The translations under genes and the position numbers were made by a program. Positions 1 through 8,302 of a stretch of 54,663 nucleotides of DNA are shown here, piece after piece (position 1 is the first letter of the stretch; every line of letters begins with the position of its first letter). The notes below the pieces were generated by a model. It saw nothing but the letters and a program-made list of their open reading frames with translations, searched no databases and was not told the DNA's origin. The stretch comes from Mucilaginibacter geliditolerans (GTDB lineage Bacteria; Bacteroidota; Bacteroidia; Sphingobacteriales; Sphingobacteriaceae): positions 1-54,663 of the forward strand of contig NZ_JACHBY010000016.1 of NCBI RefSeq assembly GCF_014200495.1, written 5' to 3'.

Positions 1-318
1 TTTGAGGATGGCGCCATACCAACAGTAAATCATCCCATATTTAAAACTTCTACCAAGCTTTTTATGAAGGATGCCTGCGCGATTACCGTAAGCGGATCAG
101 CCAAAGCTGAGCTATGGTCGGGCAAATCAATTATTATGGCAAGTGCCGCTTATGGCAAAGGAGTAGTACTGGCCGTGGGTGATCCATGGTTGTATAACGA
201 GTACGTGAACGGACGTTTGCCGGCCGGATTTACCAACGATAAAGGAGCTGATGACCTGGTTGTATGGCTATTAAGCAAGACTGCGGATAAAAACCGGCCA
301 TCATCCGGAGGGAAGTGA
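1..318 (+). CDS. C-terminal part of GH105/GH88-type unsaturated rhamnogalacturonyl hydrolase (5' cut by window)
   Basis: The reading frame is open from base 1 to a TGA at 316-318, so the gene begins upstream of the window and the internal ATG at 64 is not its start. About 105 residues remain. They contain a GKGVVLAVGDPWLYNEY stretch followed by a short helix with DDLVVWLL. This is the tail I associate with Bacteroidota YesR/YteR-like hydrolases that carry a C-terminal DUF4350-like domain. The catalytic (alpha/alpha)6 barrel lies outside the window. Such enzymes remove the 4,5-unsaturated uronic acid left by pectate or rhamnogalacturonan lyases. The neighbouring altronate dehydratase fits that role. 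The family call comes from the tail alone. Confidence 0.6.
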   Translation, partial: FEDGAIPTVNHPIFKTSTKLFMKDACAITVSGSAKAELWSGKSIIMASAAYGKGVVLAVGDPWLYNEYVNGRLPAGFTNDKGADDLVVWLLSKTADKNRPSSGGK

Positions 319-443
319 TACGAAGCAGGCATCATCCTGCACCTGCCTGTGATTTGCTACCTGGTTATCTTTCTTTTTGCATACCGGTTCTATAAAATAA
401 AATACTGACGAAGCTAAAGGTTAGTTTTCTGCTACCGTCAGCC

Positions 444-479
444 GCCTATTTGCGATGCCCTCGGGCATCGCAAATAGGC
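444..479. terminator. Perfect 17-bp inverted repeat between convergent genes
   Basis: Two 17-base arms (444-460 and 463-479) are exact reverse complements separated by only TC. The element lies between the end of the GH105-type gene (318) and the end of the AraC gene (571), so it is well placed as a bidirectional terminator. No clear T-run follows on either strand, so a dispersed palindromic repeat is also possible. The rest of the 319-570 gap shows nothing recognisable. Confidence 0.5.
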
Positions 480-570
480 AGTAAAAAGGACTATGATTTT
501 ACTGAATAATGCCCGATAGCGAACCAATAAACAATAACGTTATTGCCTGTAATTACTGGTAAAATAAATA

Positions 571-1464
571 TTACGCCGATTGAAGATGATGCCTGGACTG
601 CATCAAAAATTCCCGTTGGTACTGAGCCGGGCTTTTGCCAGTTATTTGTTTGAAGTGTTTATGAAAGCTGGAGAAATTGTTGAAGCCGCTTTCATAGCAT
701 ATTTGTTTTAAATTAATATCTTCTTCGATAAGTAATTTGCAGGCATTACCAATTCTTATTTCTGTTAAAAATTGAATGTAGGTTTTTCCTGTACGGGATT
801 TAAAAAATCTGCAAAATGAATTTGGGCTAATACTAGCCACCCGTGCAATCTCTTCCAATCTTATCTGCGATTTGAAATTACACATTGAATATTCATAAAT
901 GGCATTTATCCTGTTCGTATCTAATTCTTCAAAATGGTAGTTAAACCCTATTGACGATAATTGATTGATGTGTTTGCTGGCGCCGATAAGACTCAGCGCT
1001 TCCATAAGACGAATAATCTTATATGGCCCCTCTGCCTGAAGAAGATCGTTTAATACTGTTTCAATATTTTCGGCCATTCCATCGCTAATTTGGATGCCGC
1101 GCTTAGCATTATCAAGGGTTGTTTTTATTAATTTATTTTCTGGCAGATTAAGAAAATCATTACCCCAAAAGTTCTCATTAAAATGTATCACGCTCACATC
1201 GGCGGTAGCGTTTACTTCTTTTTCGAAATATATATCATCAAATCGCCAATAATGTGGCAAATATGAACCAACAAGCACCAGGTCTCCCGCCTGGAAACGT
1301 TTTACGGAGTCGCCGATGAATTGCGTGCCCGTGCCTTTTTTAAAGTAAATAAGTTCAACCTCGGGATGATAATGCCAATGGTTATTAATATAGGGCACGG
1401 TATCTCTTCTAATACTAAATGAACTAACAGCAGTATTGGTTACTTTTAATAACTGGGGTTTCAT
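571..1464 (-). CDS. AraC-family transcriptional regulator with N-terminal cupin
   Basis: This 297-residue protein has the usual two-part AraC layout. Residues about 20-90 form a cupin-like sensor (HWHYHPEVELIYF, then GDLVLVGSYLPHYW). The last 100 residues carry two helix-turn-helix motifs (IRLEEIARVASISPNSF and LKQICYESGFNNFSSFHKHF), ending in the GKSPAQYQRE signature. It lies 198 bp downstream of the altronate dehydratase gene on the same strand, separated by a stem-loop. It may therefore sense a sugar acid and control the neighbouring uronate genes (inference). The ATG at 1464 gives a standard length for the family. Confidence 0.88.
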   Translation of the reverse strand: MKPQLLKVTNTAVSSFSIRRDTVPYINNHWHYHPEVELIYFKKGTGTQFIGDSVKRFQAGDLVLVGSYLPHYWRFDDIYFEKEVNATADVSVIHFNENFWGNDFLNLPENKLIKTTLDNAKRGIQISDGMAENIETVLNDLLQAEGPYKIIRLMEALSLIGASKHINQLSSIGFNYHFEELDTNRINAIYEYSMCNFKSQIRLEEIARVASISPNSFCRFFKSRTGKTYIQFLTEIRIGNACKLLIEEDINLKQICYESGFNNFSSFHKHFKQITGKSPAQYQREFLMQSRHHLQSA

Positions 1465-1586
1465 AGCAATTACAATTGGTAATCCAACCTACGAAAAAAT
1501 AAACAATATTTACAACTATTTGCTAAAATTAGATCAAAAAATGCCAATTATACTTACAATTGATTGCATTAAAATCTATTTTATCA

Positions 1587-1621
1587 GGTTATTGGGTAAC
1601 AATAAACGTCACCCAATAACC
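1587..1621 (-). terminator. Stem-loop after the altronate dehydratase gene
   Basis: GGTTATTGGGT (1587-1597) pairs exactly with ACCCAATAACC (1611-1621) over a 13-nt loop. It lies 42 bp beyond the uxaA stop codon and before the AraC start. It lacks a strong T-run, so it may attenuate rather than fully terminate transcription between the two genes. Confidence 0.5.
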
Positions 1622-1662
1622 AAATCAAGCATGATTTTTTTAACTTAAAAATATATCTTAAT

Positions 1663-3324
1663 TTATAATGATACACCTCGTTTCCAGGGGATAAAATCAT
1701 CCTGGCCCAGCTGTACCGCTTTGGGCTGTATAACGCCGCTTGCAACCTGTATAATAAAATCCAGGATACGCTCACCTGTTTGTGGTATGCTTTCCTTTCC
1801 GTCTATTATGGTACCGCAATCAATATCAATAATATCAGGCATCCGGTTAAAAAGTTTTGTGTTGGTTGATAATTTTATCACTGGTGATATCGGGTTGCCG
1901 GTTGGTGTACCTAATCCTGTAGTAAATAATACAACATTGGCTCCTGATGCTACTTCGGCGGTGGTGCTTTCCACATCACTGCCGGGGGTACATAAAAGAT
2001 TAAGTCCGTTTTTGGTTACTTTTTGCGGATAGTCAAGAACATCTATTACCGGTGATGAGCCTCCTTTTTTTGCAGCACCTGCTGATTTAATAGCGTCAGT
2101 AATTAAGCCATCCTTTATATTTCCGGGCGAAGGGTTGGCATAAAAACCCGAGCCATCGGCTTCGGCCCGTGCATTATAGGTTTTCATCAGGTGCATAAAT
2201 TTTAAAGCGATGCTTTCGTCTGCGCAACGGTCGCTTATTTCCTGCTCAACGCCGCATAGTTCGGGAAACTCCGCCAGTATTACGCTACCGCCTAGTGATA
2301 CTACCACATCTGCTACATAACCCAAAGCCGGATTAGCCGAAATACCTGAAAACCCATCAGAGCCTCCGCATTCCAACCCTATACAAAGTTTTGATAGAGG
2401 GGCCGGTTTACGCTCATGTTTATTGATCTCTATTAAACCGGCAAATGTTTGTTTTAAAGCAGCTTGCAACAGGTTTTTCTCGGTGCCTAACTTTTGTTGC
2501 TCTAATACTACTAACGGTTTGTTGAACAGGGGATCGCGTTTTTTGATCTCATCCATTAAAATATCAGCCTGTGCATGCTGACAACCTAAACTAAGTACCG
2601 TTGCACCCGCCACGTTTGGATGGGTAATATAGCCGGCAATCAGGCCGCATAAGGCATCCGAATCCGAACGTGTACCACCACAACCCATATCATGGTTCAG
2701 GAATTTAATGCCATCAATATTTGCAAATACCTTTTTTGAAGCTGTTTCTGTTGCTGATGATTGGAGATCGGCACTTAAGATTTCTTCTACCGACTTGCCT
2801 GCCTGGTATAGGCTGAGCAAGCCATCCACTTCGGCCTCATAACTTTTCGGCTTTTTAAAGCCCAGTTTAGCAGTTAGCGCTTCTTTCAAAACCTCAATAT
2901 TCCTGTTTTCACAAAAAACTAATGGAATAACAATCCAGTAATTAGCTGTACCAACCGCCCCATCGGCGCGGTGATAACCCATAAAGGTTTTATCTGTAAA
3001 ATTAGAAACATCAGGTTTTTGCCAATCTGTTTTACGCTGACCAAGTTTAAATTCGCCAGCCGCATGATGTATATTGTTAACTGTAATAGCGCTGCCGCGG
3101 GATATTACTTCATTCGCTTTTCCTACCAGCACACCATACATATATATATCACTCCCGACAGAAAGTGTTTCCATTGTGAACTTGTGTTTGGCCAAAACGG
3201 GGGTGGCCAGATTAAACACCTGCCCATTGAAATTAATAACTGTCCCTTCTGCCAGATCCTGCAATGCCACCAGGACATTATCGCTCTCATGAATTCTTAA
3301 ATATTTTTTTGTGGAATTTTCCAT
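1663..3324 (-). CDS. uxaA: Altronate dehydratase (UxaA family)
   Basis: This 553-residue protein matches full-length altronate hydrolase/dehydratase, which converts D-altronate to 2-keto-3-deoxygluconate in galacturonate catabolism. Residues 1 to about 90 resemble the SAF domain. From about residue 115 the catalytic part begins with the family's GYHRADGAVGTANYW, followed by HDMGCGGTRSDSDA, GLECGGSDGFSG and a C-terminal GLGTPTGNPISPVIK. The conserved Cys/His/Asp residues of the metal-dependent family look intact. A GATTGTACAATC palindrome lies 46 bp upstream. The related tagaturonate reductase and isomerase genes are not in this window. Confidence 0.92.
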   Translation of the reverse strand: MENSTKKYLRIHESDNVLVALQDLAEGTVINFNGQVFNLATPVLAKHKFTMETLSVGSDIYMYGVLVGKANEVISRGSAITVNNIHHAAGEFKLGQRKTDWQKPDVSNFTDKTFMGYHRADGAVGTANYWIVIPLVFCENRNIEVLKEALTAKLGFKKPKSYEAEVDGLLSLYQAGKSVEEILSADLQSSATETASKKVFANIDGIKFLNHDMGCGGTRSDSDALCGLIAGYITHPNVAGATVLSLGCQHAQADILMDEIKKRDPLFNKPLVVLEQQKLGTEKNLLQAALKQTFAGLIEINKHERKPAPLSKLCIGLECGGSDGFSGISANPALGYVADVVVSLGGSVILAEFPELCGVEQEISDRCADESIALKFMHLMKTYNARAEADGSGFYANPSPGNIKDGLITDAIKSAGAAKKGGSSPVIDVLDYPQKVTKNGLNLLCTPGSDVESTTAEVASGANVVLFTTGLGTPTGNPISPVIKLSTNTKLFNRMPDIIDIDCGTIIDGKESIPQTGERILDFIIQVASGVIQPKAVQLGQDDFIPWKRGVSL

Positions 3325-3369
3325 TGAGTAATTATCAATTAGCTTTTATTACTAGTCTCTGTAATGTTA

Positions 3370-3381
3370 GATTGTACAATC
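3370..3381. promoter_or_regulatory. 12-bp palindromic putative operator upstream of uxaA
   Basis: GATTGTACAATC is a perfect palindrome 46 bp upstream of the uxaA start codon. Its TTGTACAA core resembles GntR- or LacI-type operators. No regulator of those families is in the window, so its partner is unknown. Nothing else was recognised between 3325 and 3739. Confidence 0.35.
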
Positions 3382-3739
3382 CATCGGTTCTAAAATGGAG
3401 CAAGTAAAGAAAGTATATTTTTATATCTTGCAATGATACTTTATTGGCCAACTAATGAGCGATATTAACCTATATGGGTTGTCAATATATTGTTAATGGG
3501 GAATGTTTAAGGGTTGATCAGGTGCGAATGTACGAGCCAACCAAATCTGATCCGAAATTAAAGGCATCTCAGGACACGATGCTCATAACGCGTTTGGAGT
3601 AAATGAAACTCTCTGTTAAGATCAATAATTACCCCGCTTATTTTAAGATTTGTTTTCTTTTTTTCAGAACCTCTAATTAGATTGACTTGAAATAATCTGT
3701 TTGTCTTTTGTAGAGTGGTCAAAAAAACATTTTAAACAG

Positions 3740-3765
3740 AAAAGGCGCATTTTCATGCGCCTTTT
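3740..3765 (-). terminator. Intrinsic terminator just outside the left tRNA-Lys fragment
   Basis: AAAAGGCGCA (3740-3749) and TGCGCCTTTT (3756-3765) form a 10-bp stem with a 6-nt loop. Read on the minus strand it ends in TTTT. It lies 31 bp beyond the tRNA-Lys 3' fragment at 3797-3819. This is what would be expected if it were the original terminator of the tRNA gene before the island entered. Confidence 0.75.
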
Positions 3766-3796
3766 GACTCTAAACTTTAGAAGACTTTTATCTTCC

Positions 3797-3819
3797 AGTG
3801 ATCCCGCTGGGATTCGAAC
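3797..3819 (-). other. Left attachment-site scar: 3' end of tRNA-Lys
   Basis: All 23 bases match 50515-50537 exactly and cover the discriminator base, the acceptor 3' strand and most of the T-arm (core GGGATTCGAAC). Identity stops abruptly on both sides. No D-arm or anticodon arm precedes it, so it is not a tRNA gene. The open reading frame crossing it (3701-3928) is not a protein gene. Confidence 0.75.
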
Positions 3820-3868
3820 ATTGTCCGAAAATCAGCGTTTAAATAGTATCTGGAATGGCTTTGCTTTT

Positions 3869-3921
3869 CTACTCACCGAATTACTCACCATTTGTATGTG
3901 CGTTTTAGCTGCAATTGCTAT
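3869..3921. other. Arm-type repeats inside the left island end
   Basis: CTACTCACCG at 3869-3878, followed by a second TACTCACC, is repeated at the right end as CTACTCACCG plus AACTCAC (50393-50412). Next comes a 21-base stretch (3901-3921, starting CGTTTTAGCTGC) that recurs exactly at 8405-8425. Repeats of this kind near tRNA junctions are candidate integrase arm-binding sites. The 3930-4059 stretch shows no gene. Confidence 0.45.
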
Positions 3922-4059
3922 AGTATAAATATACCTGTTTTAAGTGAGGTTTCAAAATGTTTATGCTGGCTTTTTTACAAGACCAAGTGTAAACTAAAAA
4001 GCGGACAAGACCAAGTGGTAAATTCAAGTTTTGACTGATAGACTTTTAATGTACGGCAT

Positions 4060-4611
4060 TTAGAATTTAAAAGCTACTCCAATGTTTAGAAATGAAAGAC
4101 TTTGGTAACCTAATTCGGCATAGATGGCGGTGCTGGGTTTAAAGTAATATTTGCCCCCGGCAAAAAGGCCAAAACCAAGGCCACTTGCAGTACTGCCCAA
4201 AGAGCCCACATTATCACTTACACTTATTGCAACATAGCCAAGGCTAGCCCCACCATAAAGGTCAAATTTAGGGTCAATGTTAAGTGCCTGATTAAAATGA
4301 TAGGAGCCCCTGGCACCTATATAAATAGCATGCTCTTTAAAGCTGTAAGCATCATTAAAGCCATCATCAAACTTTGAACTTGCATACGATAGCTGACCAC
4401 CGATACTGATTGCATCTGTTATTCCTTTTTCATAACTTATTGATGGATTAATTGGCAGTGATGCCTTATAACCAGAGCCGAAAAAAGGACTGCCTATACC
4501 AACACCAATGTTAAGGAGGTTATCGCCATCGTTAAACGAAGATTTGGTTTGGGCCATCCCTGCGAATGTGGTAAGAATAAATAATGCGATCAGGAATAAT
4601 TGTTTTTTCAC
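4060..4611 (-). CDS. Outer-membrane beta-barrel protein
   Basis: This 183-residue protein has a Sec signal peptide (MKKQLFLIALFILTTFAGMAQ). The rest alternates short amphipathic strands rich in Gly, Tyr and Phe and ends in an aromatic residue (NIGVAFKF), as outer-membrane barrels do. The length suggests about eight strands, like OmpW or OmpA-type small porins. It lies 30 bp downstream of a lipoprotein gene and is probably co-transcribed with it. Both face away from a sensor kinase/response regulator pair. I cannot assign a ligand. Confidence 0.75.
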   Translation of the reverse strand: MKKQLFLIALFILTTFAGMAQTKSSFNDGDNLLNIGVGIGSPFFGSGYKASLPINPSISYEKGITDAISIGGQLSYASSKFDDGFNDAYSFKEHAIYIGARGSYHFNQALNIDPKFDLYGGASLGYVAISVSDNVGSLGSTASGLGFGLFAGGKYYFKPSTAIYAELGYQSLSFLNIGVAFKF

Positions 4612-4641
4612 TTTGTTTGTAGATTTAAGTTTAAAATTTCT

Positions 4642-5049
4642 TTAAAAAGTATAGCTCGTCGGTATTGAAATCCCAAGTCCCGACCCTGTATTGGTTTTCT
4701 TAATTACCCCGTCAACATATATATTCACCGTTATCGTTGATGAGGCACCAGTTCCTGCACCCTCAGCTGCAAAAATTACACTTTCCTGTGATGCGGGGAC
4801 AGTTATTTCGGGACTTGTATAGGTAGTGGCATTAAGCCCATTTAGGCTCGTTTGGTCACCCTGGGCGTCAGTATAACTAACTCCATCAATGACTGCTCCA
4901 TTTGTCGCCGTGGCTTTATAGATAATTTTATGACTGGTGCTGCCCGATGGTTTGTTGTCACTACTTTTGCTGCACGATACCAGTAAGGTTGCAGCCATAA
5001 ATAATGTAAAAATGCTTAGCGTAATGCTTTTTAAGGTAATTGTTTTCAT
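4642..5049 (-). CDS. Small secreted lipoprotein of unknown function
   Basis: The 135-residue product starts with a hydrophobic signal and a clear lipobox (LLVSC, Cys at about residue 26) followed by SKSSDNKPSG, so it should be a lipid-anchored envelope protein. The mature part is rich in Ser, Thr and Gly, with an Ig- or lipocalin-like beta pattern (TVNIYVDGVIKKTNTG). It is the first gene of a probable two-gene operon with the barrel protein downstream, and it has a good Bacteroidota promoter about 32 bp upstream. It resembles the many small Sphingobacteriaceae lipoproteins without a known role. Confidence 0.75.
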   Translation of the reverse strand: MKTITLKSITLSIFTLFMAATLLVSCSKSSDNKPSGSTSHKIIYKATATNGAVIDGVSYTDAQGDQTSLNGLNATTYTSPEITVPASQESVIFAAEGAGTGASSTITVNIYVDGVIKKTNTGSGLGISIPTSYTF

Positions 5050-5080
5050 AGTGTTTATTTAGTCGTCAACATTGATTTCA

Positions 5081-5111
5081 CAAAGTAACTGAACCAAAAA
5101 AGCGCAAACAA
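5081..5111 (-). promoter_or_regulatory. Bacteroidota-type promoter for the lipoprotein/barrel operon
   Basis: Read on the minus strand, TTG (5109-5111) is followed after exactly 20 bases by TTACTTTG (5081-5088). This is close to the TTTG-N19/20-TAnnTTTG consensus. The lipoprotein start codon is about 32 bp further on. Confidence 0.5.
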
Positions 5112-5203
5112 TCGCACTTAACTACTGTTTATTTCTAATGGTTTTCAGGTATTTTTAGCAGTGGGGACCGCGTATCTGGAATAGTTCCATATACTTGTGA
5201 AGT

Positions 5204-7195
5204 ATGGCTCGTTTCTATTTTATATTTTTTTTTCTGATAAACTGTTCGTTATGGTGTAAGGGGCAGAAGTCTGTAAATGAACATGGATTTACAGATAGTC
5301 TTGAGACTGTTTTGCGACAGACAAACTCCGACAGCATAAGGGCGAGAACCAATTTTGCTTTATCAGAATTCTGGGCAGCAAAAGACAGTATCAAAGCATG
5401 GAAATACCTCAATAAAGGCAGGCAATTCAGTGAAAAAAACAGCTATTTACGGGCCCTCTATTATTACTATAATGCCCGGCTGCTCGTTCAAACCAATTGG
5501 GATAAAAGCGAAAAGATTTATATGAAAGCAGATACGCTGTTAAACAGTTTTCAAACAAACGATGCTTATCTTTTCAAAGCTAAAGTATGGTATGAATATG
5601 GAACAGTAAGGCAGAGAAAAGATGATTATAAGGCATTTGCCAACATTTTATTAAACAAGGTTATTCCACTAGCGCTAAAAGCCAATAATAATGTATATGT
5701 TGGCAAAGCCTATTTGGCCTTAGGTATTGTTTTTAAAAATGCCGGTCAATTCGATAAGGCCGAAGTCTATTGTTTAAAGGGTATACAGATTTTAAAAAGT
5801 ACACAGGCATCTTCGGGCGAGTTAATATCAGCCTATCATACCATTGCCGAAAATTATATTTTATCAGGTAAAAGCCCCAAAGCCAGAGCTGCTTTGGATA
5901 GTGCATCGCGTTTACTTACCGAGTATCCTAACTCAGTATATTTACTGAACCATTACGCGGCAGAGGGTATGTTTTTTACCGTGAGCTCCCAATTTAAAAA
6001 AGCGTTGGAAAGCCTGGACAAAGGAGTGGCTCTTGCCAAAAAACTTGGCCTGCGTTATGAAGAACAGCGTCTGCAGTTACAAAGATTTTATGCTTTATAT
6101 AATGACAAAAGTTATGCTGCGGCAAAAATTGTACTGATATACCTGATGAAGCAAAGGGAAATGATGAAGATGGCCACCAACAGGCTTCAGTTATACTACG
6201 GGATGGCCGTGGCAGATCAGGGGATGAAAGACATGATAGGAGCATTTGACTGGCTGAAGCGCTATAGTGAATTAAGTGATAGTGTATCACAAAGCAAGTT
6301 TAAAGACGATATTAATGCCATGGAGATAAAATACCGAAATGCAGAAAATCAAAAAAAAATAGCCATTCTTGAAACAGAGAAACAAAAGGCCACGCTTTCA
6401 GCTAAAAATAGTCGGCTAAATATCTTGCTTTTAGGTACGGCAAGTATCTGTCTATTAATTGTTGCTGCTGCTTCAATATTTTATTACCGCAGTAATAAAA
6501 AGTTGTTTATGCAGAAAGAGATCAACCATCACCAACAGTTAAAGGACCTGGAACAACAGCAAAAACTTACTGTTACCAAAGCCATCCTGACAGGGGAAGA
6601 AAAAGAACGAACCAGAATGGCCCGGGATTTACATGATGGATTAGGGGGTATGTTGGCAGGAGTGAAAATAAACTTGTCGGGTTGGATGGCCAGTCATGAT
6701 GCTAAAAAGCAGGATGCGGAATTGCATCAGATAATTGGCCAGCTTGATCATTCAGTAAGTGAACTCAGGCATATTGCACGTAACATGATGCCCGAAACCT
6801 TACTTCAGTTTGGGTTAGAAACCGCCCTTAAAGATTTATGCGAATCATTGATGACTAAAGATATTCATATAGATTTTCAGACGTTTGGCATTGAAAAAAA
6901 CCTATCGATATCGGCTCAAATAGCCATTTACCGGATTATACAGGAAATTATGGCTAATGCTATTCGCCATGCTCAGGCCACTAGTATTGTATTGCAGTGC
7001 AGCCAGAATAATACTGTTTTTTTTATAACAGCGGAAGATAATGGGGTTGGGTTCGATACAGGAACATCAAACAAAATGACGGGAATGGGATTGAACAATA
7101 TTAAAAATCGGGTAGATTATTTAAATGGAAAGCTGGATATTACATCAGTAATTAACGAAGGTACCACCATAAACATCGAACTAAATGTTGCATGA
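5204..7195 (+). CDS. TPR-containing sensor histidine kinase (NarL/HisKA_3 type)
   Basis: The 663-residue protein has a signal peptide (to about residue 20) and a periplasmic region of tetratricopeptide-like repeats (about 50-330, such as GKAYLALGIVFKNAGQFDKAEVYCLKG). A coiled segment, one membrane helix (about 403-426) and a cytoplasmic kinase follow. The phospho-acceptor is His477 in RMARDLHDGLGGML, typical of HisKA_3. The ATPase has its N-box near AIRHA, then EDNGVGFD and GMGLNNIKNRV. The last 11 bp overlap the response regulator gene, so the two form a translationally coupled pair. It is divergent from the lipoprotein/barrel operon, a likely target. Confidence 0.92.
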   Translation: MARFYFIFFFLINCSLWCKGQKSVNEHGFTDSLETVLRQTNSDSIRARTNFALSEFWAAKDSIKAWKYLNKGRQFSEKNSYLRALYYYYNARLLVQTNWDKSEKIYMKADTLLNSFQTNDAYLFKAKVWYEYGTVRQRKDDYKAFANILLNKVIPLALKANNNVYVGKAYLALGIVFKNAGQFDKAEVYCLKGIQILKSTQASSGELISAYHTIAENYILSGKSPKARAALDSASRLLTEYPNSVYLLNHYAAEGMFFTVSSQFKKALESLDKGVALAKKLGLRYEEQRLQLQRFYALYNDKSYAAAKIVLIYLMKQREMMKMATNRLQLYYGMAVADQGMKDMIGAFDWLKRYSELSDSVSQSKFKDDINAMEIKYRNAENQKKIAILETEKQKATLSAKNSRLNILLLGTASICLLIVAAASIFYYRSNKKLFMQKEINHHQQLKDLEQQQKLTVTKAILTGEEKERTRMARDLHDGLGGMLAGVKINLSGWMASHDAKKQDAELHQIIGQLDHSVSELRHIARNMMPETLLQFGLETALKDLCESLMTKDIHIDFQTFGIEKNLSISAQIAIYRIIQEIMANAIRHAQATSIVLQCSQNNTVFFITAEDNGVGFDTGTSNKMTGMGLNNIKNRVDYLNGKLDITSVINEGTTINIELNVA

Positions 7196-7829
7196 CCAAA
7201 GTAAGGTAACACTCGTAATAGTAGATGACCATCCCATTGTTATCCAGGGTTTAAAAACATTACTGGCAGATGAAACGCGGATTGAGATTACCGGCAGCTT
7301 TACCAATGGATCTGCTATTATTCCCTTTTTACGGGAGCATCAGGTAGATGTAGTTTTATTAGACATTATGCTTCCTGATATGAATGGGGTGGAGTTGTGC
7401 AGGGAAATAAAGATAATTTCTCCCCGTACTTGCGTATTAGCGCTAAGCAATCATACTGAACGAAGCCTAATCATGCAAATTTTACAGAACGGTGCCGGAG
7501 GCTATCTTCTAAAGAATGCGTCTATAGAGGAGTTAATATCATGTATTAACAAAGCCTTAAACGGTGAAGTTGCCTTTAGCAAAGAAGTAGAAGACATTAT
7601 TATGCGCCCTTCACTGAACGACCTCAAAGGAAGGCCTCAATTGACGAAAAGAGAAAAGCAAATATTACAACTCATTGCTGAAGGCAAAACAACGGCTATA
7701 ATGGCCGAAGAGCTTTTTATAAGCCCTTTTACCGTAGAAACCCACCGCAGAAATCTAATACAAAAATTTGAAGTAAACAATGCAGCTGAATTGATTAAGA
7801 TAGCCATACAACAGCAATTATTAACATAA
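7185..7829 (+). CDS. NarL/FixJ-family response regulator
   Basis: The protein has 214 residues. The receiver domain occupies about 9-125, with the acidic pair D14/D15, phospho-acceptor Asp60 in VVLLDIMLPDM and a conserved Lys in GYLLKNAS. The C-terminal LuxR-type helix-turn-helix (about 150-210) shows LTKREKQILQLIAEGKT and SPFTVETHRRNLIQKF. It is encoded directly after, and overlapping, the HisKA_3 kinase, which should phosphorylate it. The 154-bp gap in front of the kinase, shared with the lipoprotein operon, is a plausible binding region (inference). Confidence 0.93.
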   Translation: MLHDQSKVTLVIVDDHPIVIQGLKTLLADETRIEITGSFTNGSAIIPFLREHQVDVVLLDIMLPDMNGVELCREIKIISPRTCVLALSNHTERSLIMQILQNGAGGYLLKNASIEELISCINKALNGEVAFSKEVEDIIMRPSLNDLKGRPQLTKREKQILQLIAEGKTTAIMAEELFISPFTVETHRRNLIQKFEVNNAAELIKIAIQQQLLT

Positions 7830-7947
7830 ATTGCGGATGATATTATTTATAAGGGACGGCTTATTTTACTGGAGAAATAACCATGTGAAATGGCCTCCAC
7901 CTACTCCAAAATGGTGATATAAGGTCAGTCATCTCATTCCCGTCTTT

Positions 7948-7992
7948 TAATAACAAGGCCTTGCCTACGGTGTTGACAAGGCTTTGTTATTA
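7948..7992. terminator. Long stem-loop between the response regulator and the histone-like pseudogene
   Basis: TAATAACAAGGCCTTG (7948-7963) pairs with 7977-7992 over 16 positions with one G-T wobble, around a 13-nt loop. It lies between convergent genes and ends in TTATTA-type runs on both strands, so it can serve as a terminator in both directions. Confidence 0.65.
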
Positions 7993-8001
7993 AACTGTGA
8001 A

Positions 8002-8177
8002 TTATTTTGTATTTTTCTGTTTTGTTACCTCTTTACGTATGTCGGTAGCTTATACTTTAGCCTGCTGCAACGCATTCCTTAAACGGGTACCGGCTACCTT
8101 ATTGCCTTTGGAAAAAAAGCTTCCGCTTCTTTTTCGGTGTCTGTGATCAATCGTTTTAATCCCTGGAACTTTTCCAT
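8002..8177 (-). pseudogene. Broken histone H1-like (Hc1-type) DNA-binding protein gene
   Basis: From the ATG at 8177 the minus strand reads MEKFQGLKRLITDTEKEAEAFF and then hits a stop. After a one-base shift inside the T-run it continues SKGNKVAGTRLRNALQQAKV, then an in-frame stop, then ATDIRKEVTKQKNTK and a final TAA. The reconstructed protein of about 57 residues matches the small lysine-rich histone H1-like proteins common in Bacteroidota (pattern KFxxLKxLxxxxExxAxxFxxKGNxxAGTRLRxALQ). One frameshift plus one nonsense change make it a pseudogene. It has its own promoter motif and terminator, so decay is recent enough to read through. Confidence 0.75.
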
Positions 8178-8227
8178 GGCTTTTAGATTTTAAGCTTATA
8201 GATATTGTTAATTGCTATATAAGCGTG

Positions 8228-8235
8228 CAAAAATA
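8228..8235 (-). promoter_or_regulatory. -7 element of the histone-like pseudogene
   Basis: On the minus strand this reads TATTTTTG, an exact TAnnTTTG, about 50 bp upstream of the pseudogene start at 8177. A clear -33 TTTG is not evident. Confidence 0.4.
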
Positions 8236-8302
8236 ATATTTTAGCTTATATGAACATTCATCAGAATCTCCTATGTTTAGTGCCGAAATCACCTTGCTAT
8301 AC

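Noticed and set aside
1436..1648. 70-residue plus-strand frame opposite the AraC start and the uxaA terminator
   Set aside because: Covers non-coding control DNA; composition and position indicate a chance frame.
3701..3928. 75-residue frame containing DPAGIRTLSENQR
   Set aside because: It is a translation through the tRNA-Lys 3' fragment and the adjacent arm repeats; the same DPAGIRT string arises wherever this tRNA end is read as protein.
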